DNA of 28,236 bases from Maritimibacter sp. (GTDB lineage Bacteria; Pseudomonadota; Alphaproteobacteria; Rhodobacterales; Rhodobacteraceae). Made by a program: the position numbers and the translations under genes. Location of the stretch: assembly GCA_003520545.1 (NCBI GenBank), contig DOUP01000243.1:1-28236 (forward strand), read 5' to 3'. Numbering within the stretch: position 1 is the stretch's first letter; each line of letters begins with the position of its first letter. The notes beneath the pieces are model-generated. The model had not been told where the DNA came from and made no database searches. It saw only the letters and a program-made list of their open reading frames with translations. This document shows, piece by piece, positions 23,206 through 28,236 of the stretch.

Positions 23206-23566
23206 AAGGATGCCATTGATCAGCGCGGCTAGCGGACGGCAGAAGTGCGCATGGCGCATCTACTGCTCGAACTCTGTGCCCGGCTGCGGCTGGTGGGCGT
23301 GGGCGACTTTGATGGATTTGACTGCCCGCTGACCCAGTATCACCTTGCCGATGCATTGGGCTTGAGCGCCGTACATGTGAATCGCGTCCTTCGCCACCTG
23401 CGCGAAGATGGCCTCGTCACATTCCAGAAAGGGCGTGTGGTCTTCGACGACCTCGATCGCCCCAGGGGATGTCGCGGGCTTTGACATGGCCTATCTGGAC
23501 CAGACAGGCCCGCTGTTGCGCAGACACGCGACCTCGGAAATACCTGCCCATGTGCAAGAGCCATGA
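23206..23566 (+). pseudogene. Decayed Crp/Fnr-type regulator, HTH remnant
   Basis: Only the C-terminal DNA-binding part survives: RTAEVRMAHLLLELCARLRL, then CPLTQYHLADALGLSAVHVN and RVLRHLREDGLVTFQKGRV. These match the HTH of Crp/Fnr-family proteins. A TAG at 23230-23232 interrupts the helix leading in. After VFDDLDR a frameshift near 23460-23470 is needed to continue into DVAGFDMAYLDQTGPLLRR, the expected family C-terminus, which ends at 23566. The cyclic-nucleotide-binding domain is absent: only about 70 bases separate the remnant from DUF3309. A short GTG-started HTH peptide (23245-23484) could still be made, but it lacks the sensor. Confidence 0.78.
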
Positions 23567-23589
23567 AAAGCAAGATTTGTGATCGAATT

Positions 23590-23647
23590 GACGAAGCCTC
23601 CCCACCCGGCCAGAAAAACTTTCCCGTCTGGGCAGGGAAGCCTCGTC
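23590..23647. repeat. Imperfect 58-base inverted repeat after the Crp remnant
   Basis: GACGAAGCCTCCC (23590-23602) is complementary to GGGAAGCCTCGTC (23635-23647) except for two positions. CCAGA and TCTGG inside extend the stem. A smaller hairpin, GACGGC (23668-23673) with GCCGTC (23684-23689), follows. It may be a terminator or a structured remnant. Nothing else was seen in 23690-23773. Confidence 0.45.
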
Positions 23648-23773
23648 GACACTCAATACAAACAACTGACGGCGAAATACGCTGCCGTCGCGAAGATCGT
23701 ATCGGAACGTTTTGTGGCTCAGACTGATCCAGGTTGGTGCCGGACACATTGATTGCCGGCTCTTGCTGGCATT

Positions 23774-23827
23774 GCAAACGGAATGGGACGGGCGGCGGTG
23801 TTGTGCCGGCCCGTCCCATCCGTTTGC
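23774..23827 (-). terminator. Strong hairpin ending the OmpA-lipoprotein gene
   Basis: The arm 23774-23793 pairs with 23809-23827 over 19 bp with a single bulged A (GCAAACGG, then ATGGGACGGGC, and complement). It begins 14 bases beyond the stop of the minus-strand gene. The T-run is weak, so Rho-independent efficiency is uncertain. Confidence 0.7.
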
Positions 23828-23840
23828 CTCGCCTTTACGC

Positions 23841-24485
23841 TCAGCTCGTTGGCGTGATCTCGATCTCGACTCTGCGGTTCTCGGCGCGTCCCGCGGCGGT
23901 GGTGTTGGACGCAATTGGCTCGTAGTAGCCACGGCCCGTCACCCTGATCCGTGCAGAGGTGGTACCGGCCGCCACAAGCTCTCTCGCGACCGCCATTGCG
24001 CGGTCCTGGCTCAGCTGGACGTTGTAAGCGGCCGTCCCGACGTTGTCGGTGTGGCCTATGACGCGAACCGTGGAATTCGGGTGCCGCCGCAGGCTGTCCG
24101 AAACCGCTCTCAGCGCGGGACGGAAGCCGGGATCGACAGTTGATGATGCGGTGCGGAACGTCACTGCATCCGGCAGAACCACAAGGAGTTGCGATCCGGT
24201 GTTGGTGACATAGGCACCTGTTCCAGCCAGCGACCGGCTCAGCTCGCGTTCTTGCGATGCAATATTCGCGCCAATCGCCCCGCCGACCGCCGCGCCGATG
24301 GCGCCGCCGACCAGGGTCGATCCAGTGGTCCCGCCGATTGCTCGTCCGGCCACCGCCCCGGTTACCCCGCCGATCACGGCGCCGGTTGCAGGCTGGTTCG
24401 CCGTTCCGTCATTATACGTACACCCAGCGAGCCCGATAGCTACGGAGGCTGCCACTACAGTAATCAAATTTCGACGCTTATCCAT
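23841..24485 (-). CDS. OmpA-family lipoprotein with glycine zipper
   Basis: This 214-residue protein has a lipoprotein signal with lipobox LAGC (Cys22) after MDKRRNLITVVAASVAIG. A glycine-zipper segment follows (about 32-74: ATGAVIGGVTGAVAGRAIGG and LVGGAIGAAVGGAIGANIA). The C-terminal OmpA domain (about 105-212) has VRVIGHTDNVGTAAYNVQLS, QDRAMAVARELVAAG and AENRRVEIEI. It should be lipid-anchored, probably in the outer membrane, and bind peptidoglycan in the manner of Pal/YiaD-type proteins. AAAGGACAAGCAG precedes the ATG. It is the second OmpA-type protein of the region. Confidence 0.9.
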   Translation of the reverse strand: MDKRRNLITVVAASVAIGLAGCTYNDGTANQPATGAVIGGVTGAVAGRAIGGTTGSTLVGGAIGAAVGGAIGANIASQERELSRSLAGTGAYVTNTGSQLLVVLPDAVTFRTASSTVDPGFRPALRAVSDSLRRHPNSTVRVIGHTDNVGTAAYNVQLSQDRAMAVARELVAAGTTSARIRVTGRGYYEPIASNTTAAGRAENRRVEIEITPTS

Positions 24486-24572
24486 CTGCTTGTCCTTTCA
24501 CAGGAGCAACCCGCGAGGCATCGGCCAAGCGATTTCTCCGAACATACTGGATCATGACATCAAGACCGAACG

Positions 24573-24640
24573 AAGGTGCTGATCTGCGTTAGGCAATTAG
24601 CAATCAACCCAAGGTCTGTCGCAGGTTGTAGGTCAGCACC
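24573..24640. repeat. Inverted repeat flanking AT-richer intergenic sequence
   Basis: GGTGCTGA (24573-24580) and TCAGCACC (24633-24640) are perfect complements. A nested CTGCG (24582-24586) and CGCAG lies inside. It sits between the lipoprotein gene and the acyl-CoA synthetase remnant and may mark a rearrangement edge. The remaining bases to about 24705 show nothing further. Confidence 0.35.
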
Positions 24641-24705
24641 ATCTCGGTCATTCCAAAAGGCAGTAGGGCATGGTCCGCCCGTTTGGATTCACCGAACGAG
24701 GCGTG

Positions 24706-25525
24706 CCAGGCCGCGAAATCATCGGCTTCCGCAACCATTCGAGGCTGCCGACGAAGACGCGTTTGACTTTGAGGGACTTCTCGCCGGAGATCCGGTCACA
24801 CCGCCCCCGGCGCGTGAATGAGCCGCCACCAGATCAGCGCCCCCAGCGCGATCAACAGCCCCACCGAAATGCTGGCCGAGACGATCCGCGAACAGTGGCA
24901 GAGGGCCACCGGGACGACACTTCACGAAGCCTTCGGGATGTCCGAATGCTCGACCTTCGTCTCTGGCAACCCATCGCACCCTGCCCCCAAGGGAAGCCTC
25001 GGCTATCCGCAACCGGGACGCACCGTCGGGGTGATCGGCGCGGAGGGCCCGGTGCCACGCGGCGAACCGGGTGTGCTCGCCGTCCACCGCGCCGACCCCG
25101 GGCTCATGCTCGGCTATCACGGTCACGCGGAGGAAACACAGGCACGGTTCAAAGGCGAATGGTTCCTGACCGGCGATATGGTCTCGATGAGCGACGATGG
25201 CGCGATCACCTACCTGGGCCGCGACGACGACATGATGAACGCAGGCGGCTACCGCGTGTCACCCATCGAAGTGGAAGCGGCCATGGCCCGGCACCCCGGC
25301 GTGTTTGAGGCGGCCGCCGTCGAATGGCGCGTGAAGGCCGACGCCAGTGTCATTGCCTGTTTCTATGTGCCGGAGGACGGAGAGATCGCGGAAGACGCGC
25401 TCAAGGCCCATGCTCACGCCAACCTCGCCCACTACAAATGCCCACGTCGCTTCATCGCGGTCGATGCTTTGCCCAAGGGCGCGAACAACAAGCTCCTGCG
25501 CCGCGCGTTGCGCGTTCGTTTGTGA
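24706..25525 (+). pseudogene. Acyl-CoA synthetase (AMP-binding) remnant with internal deletion
   Basis: The C-terminal 220 codons are well preserved: EQWQRATGTTLHEAFGMSE, GSLGYPQPGR, EWFLTGDMVSM, YLGRDDDMMNAGGYRVSPIE and the A10-like end LPKGANNKLLRRALRVRL. They match acetate/benzoate-type AMP-forming ligases, which are usually more than 500 residues. Just upstream, in another frame, is LPQPFEAADEDAFDFEGLL, which resembles the segment before the P-loop in these enzymes. The P-loop TSGTT and about 130 middle residues are missing between them. So the gene appears deleted and frameshifted and cannot adenylate substrate. The C-terminal assignment is firm; the upstream fragment is less certain. 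Confidence 0.75.
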
Positions 25526-25571
25526 GTGCGAGCGGGATGACAAAGACCACGCGGCACGTTAGGGGGACGCC

Positions 25572-26222
25572 ATGATCAAGCTCTACATCTTCTCCGACCC
25601 AATCTGTCCGTGGTGCTACATCGGCAAGGCGCGGCTCGACGCGGCCCTTCTGCAACGGCCCAACCATCCGTTCGAAATCGAATGGCACCCCTTCATGCTG
25701 AACCCGGAGATGCCGGCGGGCGGCATGGGTCGCCGCGAATACCTGGAGGCGAAGTTCGGTGGCAAGGACGGTGCCGTGAACGCTTACCTGCCGGTGACCC
25801 AGGAGGCGGAAGCCTCCGGCCTGACGATCAACTTCGACAAGATCGAGGTCACGCCCTCGACGATCGACGCGCACCGCTTGATCCACTGGGCGCATCTTGA
25901 GGGACGGCAGACCGCCGTGGTTTCGCGCCTGTTCGAGGCGTATTTCGTCGAAGGGAAGAATATCGGGGAGGCCGACGTGCTGCTCGATATTGCCGAGAGC
26001 ACCGGTATGGATCGGGACGTTGTCGCGCGCCTGCTGGAGACCGGGGCCGACGCGGAGGATATCCGCGCCCGTGACATCGACGCGCGGGAAAAGGGCGTGA
26101 ACGCGGTGCCGACCTTCGTCATCGCCAACCAGCACGTGGTCCCCGGCGCGCAACCCACGGACCTCTGGCTGAAGGTGATCGACGAGATTGCCCACGACCT
26201 GCGCACTCAAGGCGAAACCTGA
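25572..26222 (+). CDS. DsbA-family oxidoreductase (FrnE-like)
   Basis: This 216-residue protein has no signal peptide and is probably cytosolic. The thioredoxin-fold N-terminus is MIKLYIFSDPICPWCYIGKA with the CPWC active site (12-15). A helical insertion follows (residues 50-165). The cis-Pro loop NAVPTFVIANQ precedes a final helix. This is the COG2761/FrnE branch of 2-hydroxychromene isomerase-like DsbA proteins, which handle thiol/disulfide exchange and are linked to oxidative stress in some species. The substrate is unknown. The ATG at 25572 follows AGGGGGACGCC. A perfect 9-bp stem follows the stop. Confidence 0.9.
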   Translation: MIKLYIFSDPICPWCYIGKARLDAALLQRPNHPFEIEWHPFMLNPEMPAGGMGRREYLEAKFGGKDGAVNAYLPVTQEAEASGLTINFDKIEVTPSTIDAHRLIHWAHLEGRQTAVVSRLFEAYFVEGKNIGEADVLLDIAESTGMDRDVVARLLETGADAEDIRARDIDAREKGVNAVPTFVIANQHVVPGAQPTDLWLKVIDEIAHDLRTQGET

Positions 26223-26229
26223 CGCGGGC

Positions 26230-26249
26230 GCTGTGCGGCCCCGCACAGC
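26230..26249 (+). terminator. Hairpin after the DsbA-like gene
   Basis: GCTGTGCGG (26230-26238) and CCGCACAGC (26241-26249) pair perfectly over two bases, eight bases after the stop. There is no T run. It may mark the 3' end of the transcript before the MFS gene. Confidence 0.5.
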
Positions 26250-26309
26250 GGCGCACCCTAGCCATTCCTCCCGTGCGGGCGTAATCAAGCCCGGCACGGA
26301 GGAGACCAC

Positions 26310-27536
26310 ATGGCGCGCGCACAACCGACCCGATTGCTGGGCACACCGGAACTGGTGGCGCTGCTCGCAGCACTCATGTCGCTTATGGCGTTCTCGACGG
26401 ATTCGATCCTGCCCGCCATGACGGAACTGGCACAAAGCCTGGCCCCGGACGACAAATCGCGCACCCAGTATATCGTGAGCCTGTTTCTGCTGGGCAGTGG
26501 TGTCGGCATGATGATCTTCGGCCCGATGTCCGACAGTTTCGGCCGCCGCAAAGCGCTGATGGCCGGTATCGGACTCTATATCGCAGCATCCGCTGCCGCC
26601 GCCTTCGCAAATTCGCTCGAAGTGCTTCTGGTTCTGCGGTTCTTCATGGGCGTCGGCGCCGCGGCGACACGAACGGTATCGCAAGCGGTCACGCGTGACC
26701 TGTTTTCGGGGGCGCAGCAGGCGCGGATTTCCTCGCTCATCTTCATGGCCTTCGTGATCGTGCCCGCGATGGCGCCGCTCGTTGGACAACAGATCATCTG
26801 GGCGGTCGGCTGGCGCGGGCTGTTTGGCACCTACATGCTCTTCGGAACCTTGATCCTTACGTGGTTTCTGGTCCGCCAACCCGAAACGCTCGCCCCCGAA
26901 CACCGCAGGGCGTTTCGCCTGAAACCGATCCTCGCCGCCATCGTCGAGGTTCTGCGTGTGCCGGTGTCGCGCCGCTACGTGGTCGTGCAGATGCTGCTCT
27001 ACGGTCAGTTCATTGCCTACCTCAGCTCCGCCGAACAGCTCTGGGTCGATGCTATGGACGTGGGCGAGCGCTTCCCGCTCTTCTTCGCCGGTGTCTCGAT
27101 CCTGGCGGCGGGCGCAGGCTTTCTGAACTCGCGCCTCGTGGTGCGCGTCGGAATGCGACGGATGCTGCTCTACGCGTTCGGCAGTCAAACCGTCTTCGCG
27201 CTGATCGCCTTTACGATCTTCGCCTCGGGCGTCCTGGACGGCGCACCCGATTGGGTTGGCGTGATGGTTTTCGCGTTGTGGTCCGTTTCGCTCTTTTTCA
27301 TCAACGGGCTGACATTGGGCAATGTCATCGCGCTGGCGATGGAGCCGCTGGGCCATCTTGCGGGAACCGCTGCCGCCGTGATCGGAGCGGTCGGAATGGT
27401 CGCGGCCATGGTCATCGCCGCGCCACTGGGTCAGGCGTTTGATGGCACGCCCCGCCCGATCATGCTGGGCGCCGCGATCTGTTCCGCCCTCGCCGTGACG
27501 CTCGTCGCCACCGACATGGGACGCAAGCGGCGTTAG
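26310..27536 (+). CDS. Bcr/CflA-type MFS drug-resistance transporter
   Basis: This 408-residue protein has 12 predicted helices. The first (VALLAALMSLMAFSTDSILPAM) carries the STDSILPAM pattern typical of Bcr/CflA drug:H+ antiporters. MFS motif A is GPMSDSFGRRKAL (about 71-83). The motif-C-like helix reads MGVGAAATRTVSQAVTRDLF, and the second half starts after LKPILAAIVEVLRVPVSRRY. Such transporters expel bicyclomycin, sulfonamide, chloramphenicol or cysteine; the real substrate is not readable. GGAGGAGACCAC precedes the ATG. Its stop overlaps by four bases the convergent gene on the other strand. Confidence 0.9.
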   Translation: MARAQPTRLLGTPELVALLAALMSLMAFSTDSILPAMTELAQSLAPDDKSRTQYIVSLFLLGSGVGMMIFGPMSDSFGRRKALMAGIGLYIAASAAAAFANSLEVLLVLRFFMGVGAAATRTVSQAVTRDLFSGAQQARISSLIFMAFVIVPAMAPLVGQQIIWAVGWRGLFGTYMLFGTLILTWFLVRQPETLAPEHRRAFRLKPILAAIVEVLRVPVSRRYVVVQMLLYGQFIAYLSSAEQLWVDAMDVGERFPLFFAGVSILAAGAGFLNSRLVVRVGMRRMLLYAFGSQTVFALIAFTIFASGVLDGAPDWVGVMVFALWSVSLFFINGLTLGNVIALAMEPLGHLAGTAAAVIGAVGMVAAMVIAAPLGQAFDGTPRPIMLGAAICSALAVTLVATDMGRKRR

Positions 27537-28075
27537 CGGGACAAGTAGACCTCGCGCGCACCCTGCGCCGAATTCCACATCGTCCCGATGGCGTGGGTGG
27601 GCGAGGCGAATGAGTAGATGCCGTTCGACCGCCGGGAGCCGGACCCGAATTGCCACGCGAATTGTGGTGCGAACGCCATATCGCACCCCGTGGTGAGACC
27701 GAAGTCGTCGATCGAGACCTTGACCGCATGCGCCTCTTCGGGAAGGGCGCGTTGATTGACGAAATCGTAGCGAAGCGCCTTGCGAGGCCCTTGCACCGCG
27801 TTCAACCGCGTCATCCGCCCATTGCTTTTCAGGACCGGTCGACCGTTCTGCATCTCGATGTCCACCTGAAAGGTCTGAACACCCGTCGTATGGCCTATTC
27901 CCGGCGCGACGCCGGTCCAGGTCCCCTCGATCAACTCTCCGACCTTTTTCACGTTGAACGACATGCTGGTCGCGCCGCCCTTACAGACGCCATTGTCATC
28001 GTCGGATTGGGCAAGCAAGGGGGCCGGGACGAGCGTTACAAGAAGGGTGAGAGCAAGCAAATTTGGTCTGGGCAT
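27533..28075 (-). CDS. Secreted protein of unknown function
   Basis: This 180-residue protein has a signal peptide (MPRPNLLALTLLVTLVPAPLLAQ) followed by SDDDNGVCKGGATSMSFNVK. The mature part looks beta-rich, with repeated G/T/V strands (GELIEGTWTGVAPGIGHTTG, then KVSIDDFGLTTGCDMAFAPQ) and two cysteines that could form a disulfide. I do not recognise a family. The ATG at 28075 is chosen because the signal peptide begins there; the longer frame from 28135 has no better SD. It is convergent with the MFS gene, with a four-base overlap at the 3' ends. Confidence 0.72.
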   Translation of the reverse strand: MPRPNLLALTLLVTLVPAPLLAQSDDDNGVCKGGATSMSFNVKKVGELIEGTWTGVAPGIGHTTGVQTFQVDIEMQNGRPVLKSNGRMTRLNAVQGPRKALRYDFVNQRALPEEAHAVKVSIDDFGLTTGCDMAFAPQFAWQFGSGSRRSNGIYSFASPTHAIGTMWNSAQGAREVYLSR

Positions 28076-28142
28076 GTCGACAGGATCCACGAACATACCT
28101 GCTGCGTCAACGGTGCGGGTGGTTCCTGCTCTCAATCCGCGG

Positions 28143-28236
28143 TCAGACGGCGACCGGTCCCGAGCGCGACAACATCCGCGTGCGCAGGGGGCCGGCCGCG
28201 CCGATCTGTATGAAGTAAGCCACCATGACCGGCAGG
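28143..28236 (-). CDS. C-terminal tail of a probable membrane protein (cut by window edge)
   Basis: On the minus strand one frame reads LPVMVAYFIQIGAAGPLRTR, continues to RSGPVAV and ends in TGA (complement of 28143-28145). A hydrophobic stretch followed by a basic tail suggests the end of a membrane protein. Only 31 codons are visible, so neither family nor reality is certain. It would lie upstream of, and co-directional with, the secreted-protein gene. Confidence 0.35.
   Translation of the reverse strand, partial: LPVMVAYFIQIGAAGPLRTRMLSRSGPVAV

Noticed and set aside
25452..27686. 744-codon minus-strand open frame
   Set aside because: It is antisense to the well-supported DsbA-like and MFS genes. 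Its product is His/Arg/Asp-rich with no domain, typical of a high-GC shadow frame.

Overview
The window looks like chromosome of a GC-rich alphaproteobacterium, most probably a member of the Rhodobacteraceae (Roseobacter group). This is inferred from gene families, not from a database search. Supporting features are an FrcBCA-type sugar transporter with a divergent ROK regulator, TctDE-TctCBA, a DHH-type Mn-dependent pyrophosphatase, divergent metF/metR, DUF2161, a TIGR01459-like HAD protein, and many Ala/Asp/Glu-rich envelope proteins.

Layout. (1) 1-3.5 kb: a truncated ROK repressor gene divergent from a sugar ABC operon (binding protein, permease, ATPase). (2) 3.5-9.8 kb: a tripartite tricarboxylate transporter (tctC-tctB-tctA, plus strand) divergent from its two-component system (tctD-tctE, minus strand). 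tctE is translationally coupled to a third gene for an iron-type periplasmic binding protein. A textbook intrinsic terminator lies between tctC and tctB. (3) 9.8-16.9 kb: housekeeping genes: tRNA-Leu(UAA), a MaoC-type hydratase, a HAD-IIA hydrolase broken by an in-frame TAA, a membrane-anchored rhodanese, a small membrane protein, ppaC, DUF2161, and metF divergent from metR. (4) 16.9-24.5 kb: a looser, accessory-looking stretch of envelope and stress genes. It holds an Ala/Glu-rich OmpA-like protein, an SH3b/DUF1236 protein, DUF883, an AI-2E-family exporter, CsbD, DUF3309, a second OmpA lipoprotein, several micro-genes of 24-53 residues and many stem-loops. A decayed Crp/Fnr gene lies inside it. 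(5) 24.7-28.2 kb: the remnant of an acyl-CoA synthetase with an internal deletion, a DsbA/FrnE-like oxidoreductase, a Bcr/CflA-type MFS exporter, a secreted protein of unknown function, and the tail of another gene at the window edge.

How the parts work together. Regions 1 and 2 are two complete solute-uptake modules, each divergent from its own regulator. In both, the binding-protein gene is separated from the membrane genes by an RNA hairpin, which fits over-production of the binding protein. Region 3 couples methionine/folate metabolism (metF under MetR) with unrelated housekeeping genes. Region 4 reads as an envelope-stress neighbourhood: two peptidoglycan-binding OmpA-type proteins, two glycine-zipper proteins and several single-helix or disordered small stress proteins.

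No CRISPR array, transposase, prophage or obvious defence system was seen. The most unusual signals are regulatory RNA and DNA structures: an SD-sequestering hairpin overlapping an SqrR/BigR-like site before the rhodanese gene, a possible pseudoknot after metR, and nested palindromes before the MaoC gene. The micro-gene cluster and three separate decaying genes are also notable.
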